The position numbers and the translations under genes were made by a program. Source: Bradyrhizobium betae (lineage in GTDB: Bacteria; Pseudomonadota; Alphaproteobacteria; Rhizobiales; Xanthobacteraceae). From it: DNA of 64,000 nt. Location of the stretch: positions 186,001 through 250,000 of the forward strand of contig NZ_MZXW01000054.1 of assembly GCF_004123905.1 (NCBI RefSeq), in the 5' to 3' direction. This document shows positions 18,343-26,552 of the stretch, one piece after another; position 1 is the first letter of the stretch, and the number at the start of each line of letters is the position of its first letter. The notes beneath the pieces were generated by a model, which worked only from the letters and a program-made list of their open reading frames with translations, did not search any database and had not been told where the DNA came from.

Positions 18343-19752
18343 TTAGCGTCCGTCGGGCGTGCGCACGCCGGCCCAGCTGTCGCGGATCTGCTGGTAGTGC
18401 ACGCTGGGATCGTACACCGTGGTGTTGAGGCCGAGCACCTGAGGCGCGAGACGACCAACCGCGTTGAGCACCGAATAGGACGCCACCACGCGGTCATGCT
18501 GGGCCGTGACGAGCGCAACGCGCGCATTCACCAGCGCCTGCTGCGCGTTGAGCACGTCCAGCGTGGTGCGCTGGCCGGCCTTGGCTTCTTCGCGCACGCC
18601 GTTCAGCGCGATTTCGGAGGCCGTGACTTGCGCCTGTGCGGACTTCACCTGCGCCTTGCCAGCTTCCAGCTGACCCCAAGCCTGCACGACGTTGGCACGG
18701 GTCTGATCGCGGGTGGTTTCCAGATTCAGGCGCTGTTGCGCCAGATTCTCTTTCGACTGGCGGATCAGCGCATATTCCGCGCCGCCCTGATAGATCGGCA
18801 CGGAGGCTGTCGCGATGGCGGAAGCGGTCGTTGTCCGGAAGACCGTCAGGGTCTGCTGGTACGCTTGGGTGATGCCAGCCTGGACCGTGACTGTCGGCAG
18901 CAGCGCGCCCTCGTTGATCTTGACCTGGAGATAGTTGACGTCGATGCCGAACATCGAAGCTGTGACGTTGGGGTTCTCCACCAGGCTGAGATTGACCGCG
19001 GAGGCGATCGTCCCGGGCAGGAAGCGATCGACCGGCGAGCCCGGAGCGAGGTTCGACGGCTCGTTGCCGATGATCCGGCGGAAGTTCGCGCGGGTCGTCG
19101 TGAGATTCGATTCGGCGGTCAGGGCCTGGGTCCTGCCGGCAGCCAGCTGCGCTTCGGATTGCGCCACGTCCGTGCGCGTGACCTCGCCGACGTTGAAGCG
19201 ATCGCGCGTTTGCTTGAGCGTCTGCTCGAGCACGCGCACGTTGCTGCGCTGAACTTCGAGTGTTGCCGCATCACGCAGATAGTCCATGTAGCTCGTGGCA
19301 GCCTGCAGCAGCACCGTCTGCTCTAGTACACGCAACGCCTCGCGGGACCCCGAGACCTGGCTCTCCGCCACACGCGTCCGGTTGGCGGTCTGATTGCCGT
19401 TGTAGAGCGTCTGGTTGATGGTCAGGCTGGCGCTGTTGGGGTTGAGCGGCGGGTCGCTATGGATCGGCAAGCCCTTCTGGGCCTGTTGGATATCCTGATA
19501 TTGAGACCCGGAGCTGAGGCTCATATTGACCTTGGGCCGGTAGCCGGACAGGGCCTGCGGCACGTTCTCGTCAGTCGAGCGCACCTGAGCGCGCTGTGCG
19601 TTGAGCTGCGGATTGTTCTGATAGGCGCGCACCAGCGCCGCCTCGATCGTATCCGCCAAGGCAGGCGTCGGCCCTGCAAGCGCCAGCAACAGGACCGAAA
19701 CAGCAGCTCCGGTGAAGAGCTTCACCCCATGCATCCCAAAAATTCCGTTCAT
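18343..19752 (-). CDS. TolC-family outer-membrane efflux channel
   Basis: Outer-membrane trimeric channel of type I secretion or drug efflux. The 469-residue protein has a signal peptide ending PTPALA-D near residue 34, then two repeated helical halves typical of TolC: DTIEAALVRAYQNNPQLNAQRAQVR at the start, then the second-half repeats KTREEAKAG-like and TTLDVLNAQQALVNARVALVTAQHD near the end. No inner-membrane or adaptor gene is adjacent, so its partners are unknown. The start is uncertain: ATG 19752 is taken, and ATG 19734 would give a more compact signal peptide. Confidence 0.92.
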   Translation of the reverse strand: MNGIFGMHGVKLFTGAAVSVLLLALAGPTPALADTIEAALVRAYQNNPQLNAQRAQVRSTDENVPQALSGYRPKVNMSLSSGSQYQDIQQAQKGLPIHSDPPLNPNSASLTINQTLYNGNQTANRTRVAESQVSGSREALRVLEQTVLLQAATSYMDYLRDAATLEVQRSNVRVLEQTLKQTRDRFNVGEVTRTDVAQSEAQLAAGRTQALTAESNLTTTRANFRRIIGNEPSNLAPGSPVDRFLPGTIASAVNLSLVENPNVTASMFGIDVNYLQVKINEGALLPTVTVQAGITQAYQQTLTVFRTTTASAIATASVPIYQGGAEYALIRQSKENLAQQRLNLETTRDQTRANVVQAWGQLEAGKAQVKSAQAQVTASEIALNGVREEAKAGQRTTLDVLNAQQALVNARVALVTAQHDRVVASYSVLNAVGRLAPQVLGLNTTVYDPSVHYQQIRDSWAGVRTPDGR

Positions 19753-19939
19753 TCTAACGCCAAGCTCGTGCCCGCGAGCCTGGTTACCGTATCCGAGTGG
19801 AGTCGTTGCCCCTCCGCAACATAGGACGCGGACGAGCGCGACGGAACTACCTAAGGGTAGTTCTCGGTGGAAACTCTTCACGTGCAGCATCCCGGCCACA
19901 CTTCTGATTCAGAACGGGATTTTAACGGGGTTTGGGCCG

Positions 19940-20602
19940 TCAGAAGACGAAGGCAGCGGCCCGTTCCAGCCCGGGAAGGACCGGGGCTGCGGCATCGAAC
20001 AGCGTCCGATGGCCGAATTCGCCGTGGGTACGGGTCACGATCATGGCCCGCGGCGGCTTGGATTCGGCAGAGACCCCCACCAGTCGCCCGCCATCCCTAA
20101 GCTGCCCGAGCAGCCCCTCTGGCGTCACCTCGGTGGCGCCATTGAGGATGATTACGTCATAGGGAGCGGCGGAAGGATCACCCTCGGTGCAGGCTGCGGC
20201 CTTGCAAGTGACGTTGGTGAGCCCAAGGCTGGCACAAGCATCCTTGGACTTTGCGGCCAGAGCCGAATCGCACTCGGTCGCAGTGACCTGTTTGGCCAGC
20301 TTGGCCGTCAGCGCGGCGAGATAGCCCGTGGCGCAACCGACCACCAGCACGTTGTCGCCCTCGCCGATTTCGGCGGCCTGGAGCAGCTTGCCGGTCAGCT
20401 GCGGCTTGATCAGGAAGCGCTTGGTGCCGCCCTCGCTCACATCGAGGTCGAGGTCGAGATAGGCCAGGGCCTGCTTGGCCGCGGGCACGAAGGCCTCGCG
20501 CGGAACCGTGAGCATGGCGTCGAGAATACGGCGGTCGGTGACGTCATTGGTGCGCACCTGGCCATCGACCATTTTGAGGCGCGCGGTCGAGAAACCGGAC
20601 AT
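19940..20602 (-). CDS. Protein-L-isoaspartate O-methyltransferase-like protein
   Basis: SAM-dependent methyltransferase related to PCMT, which repairs isoaspartyl residues. The 220-residue protein shows ARLKMVDGQVRTNDVTD, VPREAFVP, the SAM-binding motif VVGCATGYLAALTA with acidic TECD after the next strand, and YDVIILNGATEV. The glycine loop departs from the usual GxGSGY, as in the alphaproteobacterial branch lying upstream of tolC. Gene order on the minus strand is methyltransferase, then tolC-type gene, a common synteny in this group. Confidence 0.88.
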   Translation of the reverse strand: MSGFSTARLKMVDGQVRTNDVTDRRILDAMLTVPREAFVPAAKQALAYLDLDLDVSEGGTKRFLIKPQLTGKLLQAAEIGEGDNVLVVGCATGYLAALTAKLAKQVTATECDSALAAKSKDACASLGLTNVTCKAAACTEGDPSAAPYDVIILNGATEVTPEGLLGQLRDGGRLVGVSAESKPPRAMIVTRTHGEFGHRTLFDAAAPVLPGLERAAAFVF

Positions 20603-20741
20603 TTGCGGACCCTGCAATGCGGACGATGCCGCTGAGATGAATTGGCGGCATCTTTGGAACATGCCCGGCGAAAACGCAACATGGCCGTTGGCCTTCGCCG
20701 GCCAGCGAATCCGCAACTCGCCGCATCAGGGGTCGGATGGA

Positions 20742-20921
20742 CTATTCGATCGTCACCGCAAGGCGGCCGATCAGGGCTGCGACCTCGTCCAGCCGTGCCG
20801 AATCGGGTGTCTCGACCGCACGCTTGAGGCAGGCGAGGCATTGATCGTCGCTGAGCTCGGGAATGTCGGCCGGCAGAATCGAGGGAGCCAGTTGGGCACG
20901 GTCGATCTGGATGTCGGGCAT
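20742..20921 (-). CDS. Small acidic hypothetical protein
   Basis: 59 residues, acidic, two cysteines spaced CLAC, predicted helical. No family recognised. GGAG lies about 9 bases upstream of the ATG. The methyltransferase gene starts 140 bases downstream on the same strand. Support is only the ribosome site and a frame with normal codon use; the product could be spurious. Confidence 0.4.
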   Translation of the reverse strand: MPDIQIDRAQLAPSILPADIPELSDDQCLACLKRAVETPDSARLDEVAALIGRLAVTIE

Positions 20922-21135
20922 GGGAATCAGCTCCGTAATAATCCGGCGCTGGCGAAGCTCGATTTGAATTAAGTCGATTTGTTGCCGCCCGCGCTGTGGC
21001 GACGCCGCCTGCATACACATCTGCTTGAACGCGATTCTGGGCTGGATTGGGCAGGAAGGAATTGAGAGTCTGATCGAGCGACATCGCGCGCCACATCAGG
21101 GCACGACCTCAAGTCATTGAATTTCAAGCGGAATT

Positions 21136-21210
21136 TGGCTCCCCGGGCTGGATTCGAACCAGCGACCATCCGATTAACAGTCGGATGCTCTACCGCTGAG
21201 CTACCGAGGA
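21136..21210 (-). tRNA. tRNA-Asn (GUU)
   Basis: The minus strand folds into a complete cloverleaf of 75 bases with encoded CCA. The acceptor stem TCCTCGG pairs with CCGGGGA, and the anticodon loop CTGTTAA carries GTT for asparagine. The T-loop GGTTCGAATCC is canonical. No integrase or attachment duplicate is seen nearby. Confidence 0.97.
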
Positions 21211-21356
21211 AAAGGCGAACCGTTCGTTCGCGCGCGGCTGCGTATAACAAAGCCGGTTGCGCTTGCAAAGGACGAATTCGCCATCGTCCGCAACGCATCT
21301 GAGGAAGGGCCTTCCTGGAGTTCTTGGCGGCCCCTCCTCCGGTCATGGGCCGGCAT

Positions 21357-21725
21357 CTATTCGGCGGTGAAGGACGTGGTCTTGGTGCCGGGGTCGTAGC
21401 GCAGCCGAAGCGCGGTCATCTTGCAGAGATTGACGTTCTTCCAGAGCACGGACTCGTCATAGTTCTGCCAGTCGACGCGGATGTTCCAGACGCAGCCCTC
21501 GTCGTCCTCGTCGAACTCGACATAGGTGCTCGCCTGGTTCTGCAAAACCTTGTCGAGCTCGTTGTCCCATTCGTCGAGGCCATCGTCCGGCGCGTTGAAG
21601 CCCAGGAACTTGATGGCATAGCCGGTCTCGTTGACAACGGTGACGTTGCGGGCGTCAGCCGCGAACGACGGCGCGGCAGCAATCGCAAGTCCGATCGCGA
21701 GCAGTCCAGACAGAAAATACTTCAT
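21357..21725 (-). CDS. Secreted acidic hypothetical protein
   Basis: 122 residues with a clear signal peptide (MKYFLSGLLAIGLAIAAAPSFA-A, about 22 residues). The mature part begins RNVTVVNETGYAIKFLGFN, is rich in Asp and Glu (EFDEDDEG), and has two cysteines that could form a disulfide. A small beta-sandwich periplasmic fold is plausible. No named family recognised. It lies downstream of the flotillin operon, separated by about 215 bases, and may be a separate transcript. Confidence 0.8.
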   Translation of the reverse strand: MKYFLSGLLAIGLAIAAAPSFAADARNVTVVNETGYAIKFLGFNAPDDGLDEWDNELDKVLQNQASTYVEFDEDDEGCVWNIRVDWQNYDESVLWKNVNLCKMTALRLRYDPGTKTTSFTAE

Positions 21726-21939
21726 TTGAAAATCTCCCGATCGAAACAGGCACGCAGCACCTAGCGTCGATCGGCGCAGGCGCCGCGGCAACACATGGCG
21801 TTGCGTTGAAGAATTCGTCCGGAGCCAGATCGAGAAGTTCAACACTCCATCGATCCGCACTCCGGCCTGTTGCGCGACGCGAGACGCGCAACAGGCCAGT
21901 TCATAGCGATTCGAATTCTCCGCAGCAATGAACCGGCAT

Positions 21940-23637
21940 TCATAGATCGGCGGAGTTTGTCTCCGGCGCAGGTGCCGCCGCAGGCACCGCGGCACCGTTG
22001 CTCTTTCCCGTCACGGCGCCCATCAGCGCCTTCACCGGATCGTCGCCGGGCGCAAATCCACTCTGGCGCAGGATCTCGTCGATCATCGGACGTAGTGCGT
22101 GCACCTTGAGGAGCTCGCCGGCGAGACCTTCGCCGAAGCCGACATTACCGCTGCCTGTGCCGTTGCCGCCGAACGCGCCGCCGGTGTGGAGGATTCGGAC
22201 GTCCTTGAGGTTTCCGATCGGCCTGACCATCTCGGCCAGCGCCGAGGGCATGGTCTCGATCCGCTTCTTGGCGATCTCGAAATCGATGACGTTGGCGCCG
22301 AGCTTGTTCTGCGCCTCGTTCTTGAGCGTGATGATTGCGGCTTCGGCCTCGCCGATGTTCCTGACGCCGACCGCTTTGATCTTGTTGGATTCGGCTTCCG
22401 CCGTGGCCAGCGTCTTGACGGCCTCGGCGCGATCGAGCGAGGCCTTCTTCTCGGCTTCGGCCGCGACGATCAGCTCGGTCGATTTGCGTTCAGCCTCGGT
22501 GCGCGCGGCCAGCACCTGAGTGAGACGGGCACGGTCGGCGACCTCGACGGCGCGCGCGGTCACGACCTTTTCCTCCGCGGAGACCGCGATCGCTTCGGCG
22601 GTCTTGGCCTCAGCGACGGCTTCCGAGGTCTGCTTGCTCTTGGACGCGATCTGGATCTCGTTCTCCTGCGTCGCGATCTGGATCTCGCGCTGGGCGTCGG
22701 TCTTGCGCTTGTTGATCGCCAGGTCCGACTCGATGACGGCGGTTTCCTTGACCTGCTTGGCGCCCGCCTCCTTCTCGGCGACCGCCCTGTCCGTGTCGAT
22801 GCGGGCGTTCTCCTCGGTCAGGCGCGCGGTCTGGGTCGCAGTCGCCACCTCGGCCCGCGTGCTCGCGGTCTTGTTGGCGATGTCGCGCTCCTGGGAGAGT
22901 TCGGCCTCCTTCTTGGTGCGTTCGATCGTCAGCGTCTGCTGCCGTGCCTCGAGGTCCTTCTGCGCAATCGCCACCTCATTGTCGCGCACGATCGAGTTGC
23001 GGTCGCGGCGGCGGGTTTCGGTGACGGTCTTCAGCTGGGTCAGACCTTCGGCGTCGAAGAAATTCTCGGGATTGAAGAATTTGACGTCGGTCTGGTCGAG
23101 CTTGGTCAGCGACACCGACTCCAACTCGAGCCCGTTCGATTTCACGTCGGACTCGACCGTCGCCTGCACGTGCTTGACGAAGTCGGAGCGCTTCTCCTGA
23201 AGCTCGAGGATACTCATGGTCGCCGCCACTGAGCGCAGGCCGTCGACGAATTTCGCTTCGACCTGGTTGCGCAGGGCTTCGGCGTCATTCGTCAGCGCGC
23301 CCAGCGTCTGGCTCGCGAGCGCAATGCTTTCATCGTCGGGGCGGACGCGCACGTAGAATTCGGCGACGATGTCGACGCGCAGGCGGTCCTTGGTGATGAG
23401 GGATTCCCGCTCCTTGCGCTCGACCGTGAGCCGCAGCGTCTTCAGATTGACGCTGGCGTAGGAGTGGAAGATCGGCAGGATCATAGCGCCGCCGTCGAGC
23501 ACGACCTTCTTGCCGCCGAGGCCGGTGCGCACGAAGGCCTCGTCGCGGGTGGCGCGCTTATAGAGGATGGTGAAGACGATGCCCAAAACGACGATCAGCG
23601 CGACGCCGATCATGGCCGGGACTGCGATGTCGAACAT
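21940..23637 (-). CDS. Flotillin-like SPFH protein (YqiK family)
   Basis: Membrane-microdomain scaffold. The 565-residue protein has one N-terminal membrane helix (FDIAVPAMIGVALIVVLGIVFTILYKR), an SPFH/PHB domain (about 30-200, with RLTVERKERESLITKDRLRVDIVAEFYVRV), a long Ala/Glu-rich coiled coil (about 215-440), and a Gly-rich C-terminal end. This is the YqiK/flotillin architecture. ATG 23637 has GGAG 6 bases upstream; a TTG four codons earlier is in frame. Third gene of the pspA-yqiJ-flotillin operon. Confidence 0.94.
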   Translation of the reverse strand: MFDIAVPAMIGVALIVVLGIVFTILYKRATRDEAFVRTGLGGKKVVLDGGAMILPIFHSYASVNLKTLRLTVERKERESLITKDRLRVDIVAEFYVRVRPDDESIALASQTLGALTNDAEALRNQVEAKFVDGLRSVAATMSILELQEKRSDFVKHVQATVESDVKSNGLELESVSLTKLDQTDVKFFNPENFFDAEGLTQLKTVTETRRRDRNSIVRDNEVAIAQKDLEARQQTLTIERTKKEAELSQERDIANKTASTRAEVATATQTARLTEENARIDTDRAVAEKEAGAKQVKETAVIESDLAINKRKTDAQREIQIATQENEIQIASKSKQTSEAVAEAKTAEAIAVSAEEKVVTARAVEVADRARLTQVLAARTEAERKSTELIVAAEAEKKASLDRAEAVKTLATAEAESNKIKAVGVRNIGEAEAAIITLKNEAQNKLGANVIDFEIAKKRIETMPSALAEMVRPIGNLKDVRILHTGGAFGGNGTGSGNVGFGEGLAGELLKVHALRPMIDEILRQSGFAPGDDPVKALMGAVTGKSNGAAVPAAAPAPETNSADL

Positions 23638-23660
23638 GACTTTCTCCAATGAATGACTTG

Positions 23661-24320
23661 CTAGCTGCTTAGAGTCGGCTTGGACGGTTTGAGTTCATCG
23701 TCGGCCTTCACCGCGACGAAGCGGGTGCCGGCGCGATCGACCAGCAGGACCAGGGTTCCCTGCGGCAAAGGCGATGAGGACGGTGCGGCGACCGCCCAGA
23801 CGAAATGGCGGTTGCCGTGGATATCGGCGACGCTGACGCGGCCGGGCGGCCCCTGGTCGAGGGGACCGATGACGACTTCGCCGACGCGACCAACGAGATC
23901 GCCGAGGCCGACAGCGTAGCTTTCATCCTTGGGGATGATCCGCGCGATGGCGCCACTGGCGGCGCGAACCAGCGGAACCGACACAGCGACAGCCCCGATC
24001 GAGGCGATTGTTGCCGGCAAGGGGCCGGCGACCATCCGCGCGACGTCCTGGATCAGGAAGCCGGTGATCGAGAAGGCGCCGAGCACCAGCAACAGGAAGA
24101 TCAGCAGCGGCACACCGCCGACATTGATCCAGGAGATGGCGTTGATCACCCCGTTGTCGCTGGGATGACTGAAATCGATGCTGGTGCCGAGCATCTCGCT
24201 CAGCGAGGCCCCGATCAGCATCGAGATCACTTCGAGCGAGCCGACGATGACGATCATGGCCGCCGCAATCGCGAACGGCCTGACCTCCGGCGACATCACG
24301 TGTTCGAGCAGAGCGCTCAT
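23661..24320 (-). CDS. YqiJ-like inner-membrane protein with C-terminal OB-fold
   Basis: The 219-residue protein has three to four membrane helices in the first 130 residues (IAAAMIVIVGSLEVISMLIGASL, VGGVPLLIFLLLVLGAFSITGFLI, PLPATIASIGAVAVSVPLV) and a soluble beta-rich tail with a Gly-Arg-Val-Gly-Glu-Val pattern, as in NfeD/YqiJ partner proteins. Such proteins are encoded next to flotillins and are thought to work with them. It lies 10 bases after the PspA-fusion gene and 23 bases before the flotillin gene. Confidence 0.88.
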   Translation of the reverse strand: MSALLEHVMSPEVRPFAIAAAMIVIVGSLEVISMLIGASLSEMLGTSIDFSHPSDNGVINAISWINVGGVPLLIFLLLVLGAFSITGFLIQDVARMVAGPLPATIASIGAVAVSVPLVRAASGAIARIIPKDESYAVGLGDLVGRVGEVVIGPLDQGPPGRVSVADIHGNRHFVWAVAAPSSSPLPQGTLVLLVDRAGTRFVAVKADDELKPSKPTLSS

Positions 24321-24330
24321 GACACATCAC

Positions 24331-25485
24331 TCAGGAGCGCGACTTCAACCGCGCCAGCCTCGCTGCAATCTCCTTGTCGCGATGCAACGTGCTGAGCTCG
24401 TCGATGTCGCTTGAAAACGGGATCGGGGCCGGAACGCCGGTGGCGCGCGCCACCGCCCTGCCCGCACGCAGCGCCTTTGCTGCGGCCGACGTGCCGCCCT
24501 GCTTCCGGGGCGATGTCGAGGCCTGGTGGCTTGCAGCCGCCTCGCTCTTTGCGAGATCGGCGCGGCGCTGCTCGGCATCCTGGAGCGCCGACAGCACCGC
24601 GCGCAGCGAGGTGACGCATTGCTCGATCTTCTCATTGTTCTCGTCGATGGCGCGGGAGAGCACCTCGAACTGCGCCTCCAGATCCATCTGCCGCGCGATG
24701 CCGGCGCGGGCGAGATCGTCGCGGCCGTCAGTGATCGCACCCTCGATCTTGGGCGCGAGATCGGTCATCTCGCGCTCGATCTCGGTGCGGCGCGCGTTGA
24801 GGCGGTATTCCTCGGCCCGCGCCGATGCGAGCGCATCGCGCGCCTCGCTCTCGGCGCGCTCGATCTCGCGGATGGCCTGTCCGACCACCCCAAGCTTGTT
24901 CTTGCCTTCCGCCTGCTCGATCGCGTCATAAGCGATCCCGGCGATCAGGCGCCCGACCCGGGACAGGAAGTTCTCGGGGGCGGCAGCAATGGTATCCATG
25001 GCATTCTCCTCCTCTGGCAGGCTGTTCGGCGTGACGCCGTAGTGAACTTCAAAGCCGTCGTCGGTGCGGATGAGGTGCGCGGGCACGCTCTGCCCCCAGC
25101 CCTCGGCATAGCCGGCATAGTCGAAGGGCACGCTGAAGCGCCCTTGCACGGTGGAAATCGAAATGGTGGCGGGGCCCTTGATCTTGGCGAGCTTGTCGTC
25201 GAGCGGCAGGCGGCGGCCTTGGGCGGCGCGATAATCGGCACGGTCGCGCAGGCCCAGCGTCACCAGACGCGAGGGCAGCGCGGTTTCTTTCCGGATCGGC
25301 TCATAGGCATGGGCATGCAGCAGCACGACGTTGGAGCCCACATTGTGGCTCCGCGCGACCTCGTCGAGGATCTCCATCATGCGGTCATAGGCCCTGAACG
25401 TCGCCTCCATGGCGGCCTTGGCGGCCGGGTCAGGGGCAAGCCTGTAACGCAGCGCGGACGGCGCGTTTCGGGGCGATTGGCTCAT
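24331..25485 (-). CDS. PspA/IM30 protein with an N-terminal TnpB-N-like domain
   Basis: PspA maintains inner-membrane integrity during envelope stress. Residues about 163-330 are a full PspA coiled-coil domain (ENFLSRVGRLIAG, then GQAIREIERAESEARDALA, then DGRDDLARAGIARQMDLEAQ), followed by a 50-residue Ala-rich tail. Residues 10-130 are foreign to PspA and resemble the N-terminal region of IS200/IS605 TnpB (RYRLAPDPAAKAAMEATF, HNVGSNVVLLH, AYEPIRKETALPSRLVTLGL, ISISTVQGRFSVPF). No RuvC nuclease domain follows. An internal in-frame ATG at 24999 with a strong ribosome site would yield a 222-residue plain PspA. First gene of the flotillin operon. Confidence 0.85.
   Translation of the reverse strand: MSQSPRNAPSALRYRLAPDPAAKAAMEATFRAYDRMMEILDEVARSHNVGSNVVLLHAHAYEPIRKETALPSRLVTLGLRDRADYRAAQGRRLPLDDKLAKIKGPATISISTVQGRFSVPFDYAGYAEGWGQSVPAHLIRTDDGFEVHYGVTPNSLPEEENAMDTIAAAPENFLSRVGRLIAGIAYDAIEQAEGKNKLGVVGQAIREIERAESEARDALASARAEEYRLNARRTEIEREMTDLAPKIEGAITDGRDDLARAGIARQMDLEAQFEVLSRAIDENNEKIEQCVTSLRAVLSALQDAEQRRADLAKSEAAASHQASTSPRKQGGTSAAAKALRAGRAVARATGVPAPIPFSSDIDELSTLHRDKEIAARLARLKSRS
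25006..25013 (-). promoter_or_regulatory. Internal ribosome-binding site for plain PspA
   Basis: AGGAGGAG on the minus strand ends with 8 bases between AGGAGG and an in-frame ATG at 24999. The product from this ATG starts MDTIAAAPENFLSRVGR, exactly where PspA homology begins, and has 222 residues, the usual PspA size. It is one of the best ribosome sites in the window. Confidence 0.55.
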
Positions 25486-25493
25486 GGAAAGCA

Positions 25494-25518
25494 CTAAAGC
25501 ACCATTTTGGTGCTTTAG
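25494..25518. promoter_or_regulatory. Perfect 25-base palindrome upstream of the PspA operon
   Basis: CTAAAGCACCA and TGGTGCTTTAG form an 11-bp perfect inverted repeat around TTT, beginning 9 bases upstream of the start codon at 25485. Likely an operator. Its core GCACC-N5-GGTGC also looks like the enterobacterial NtrC site, but the position so close to the start codon and the lack of a -24/-12 promoter make that reading weak. Confidence 0.5.
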
Positions 25519-25717
25519 GAAGACGGGGTGCGATCACGTTCCACTGATCCTTGTGCACTCTATCGGTTAGTCGCTGTCGCCTGGGGCCGCGTTCAAGGCG
25601 GTGGATCATTCCTAGATCACCGCCGATCAAGACTTCTTGCACGCGCGGGTTGCAATTTTACGGAAAAGTCCTCTGCGGCCGGAACAGGGCACGGAGAGCT
25701 GACGCGTTGCTCTCTCT

Positions 25718-25804
25718 CGTCATTGCGAGGAGCTCTTGCGACGAAGCAATCCAGAATTTCTCCGCGGAAAGACTCTGGATTGCTTCGCTTCGCTCGCAAT
25801 GACG
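25718..25804. repeat. REP-like palindrome (CGTCATTGCGAGGAG family)
   Basis: CGTCATTGCGAGGAGCTCTT and GACGAAGCAATCCAGA on the left recur inverted on the right as TCTGGATTGCTTCG and CTCGCAATGACG, making a long hairpin. This wording is a well-known intergenic repeat of Bradyrhizobium and Rhodopseudomonas. It lies next to the second copy of the 600-bp repeat. Confidence 0.85.
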
Positions 25805-25847
25805 GAGCAAAACGGCCCTTGCACGCTCGCCTCATTCGCATCTCGAT

Positions 25848-26446
25848 TTGCAGACACGCCTTCGCATTCTCGCGGCTTTTCTCGCCCGAGCTTTGCTTCA
25901 TCTCGACACCCTCTTGTCAGAGGGCGCAGGGAAGGCCGGGTGCCGGCCGGCACCCACGGTCCACTGTGCGAAGGTTGCGCTACGAAGAGCTGCACAGCGG
26001 CATACAGGTGAAGCCAAACATCCGGCCTTCCCTGCGCAGTGGTTTGACGGCTTATGCCGAGCTCTCCCCGGGGAGCGTTGCACTATTGCCCCCGTCGCCT
26101 TGCCGATGACTGATGCGCGGACCCGGTCGGGCCGCCACATCACTGCAAGACTTGGCGCACAGACCCCGGGCGCCAGGACGACACGGTTTTGCCGTACGCG
26201 GATCACACCGGTCGTGTGCGTGACGGTTTTCGCTCACGGTTGCCCGCCCTGCGAACCTGTCGCACTGGTGTGGCCTGCGTCCACCACGGCTCATCCCGCG
26301 TTTCGTGACGATCGCGATACGCCCCTCTGACTGGGATGAGGTGGTGCACGAATACGCTAAAGCCGAATTTCGGTAAAGTGGTATATTTTGGCGCGCGTGG
26401 ATTGACCCGGTCCTTGTGTGTTTTGCCCGTCGGGCAACACAAGAGG
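25848..26446 (+). repeat. About 600-bp dispersed noncoding repeat, copy 2 (inverted)
   Basis: Inverted partner of the repeat at about 5988-6592. It reads, in order, GCAGGGAAGGCCGGGTGCCGG, GTCCACTGTGCGAAGG, CGGCCTTCCCTGCGCAG, CCCCGGGCGCCAGGACGAC, GATCGCGATACGCCCCTCTGA, and ends near the palindrome TTTTGCCCGTCGGGCAA at about 26420. Open frames in it are not frame-consistent with copy 1, so no gene is called. The boundaries are estimates from where similarity fades. Confidence 0.8.
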
Positions 26447-26447
26447 T

Positions 26448-26537
26448 CGTAGGGTGGATTAGCCGAAGGCGTAATCCACCGCTTCCATCTCCGCTGAACC
26501 AAAGGTGGTGGATTACGCTTCGCTAATCCACCCTACG
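26448..26537. repeat. REP-like palindrome (CGTAGGGTGGATTAG family)
   Basis: CGTAGGGTGGATTAGCCGAAGG and CGTAATCCACC on the left mirror GGTGGATTACG and CTTCGCTAATCCACCCTACG on the right, a near-perfect hairpin of 90 bases. It lies 15 bases beyond the stop of the Rid gene and may end or protect that transcript. A related but diverged element lies at 48777-48870. Confidence 0.85.
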
Positions 26538-26552
26538 AAGTAACACATCGCC

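Noticed and set aside
21136..21210. tRNA-Asn or tRNA-Cys as an integration site of a genomic island
   Set aside because: No integrase, no duplicated tRNA end and no change in gene style near either tRNA.
25494..25518. Firm call as an NtrC binding site
   Set aside because: The half-sites match the consensus, but the palindrome is only 9 bases from the start codon and no -24/-12 sigma54 promoter could be placed; it is kept only as an unassigned palindrome.
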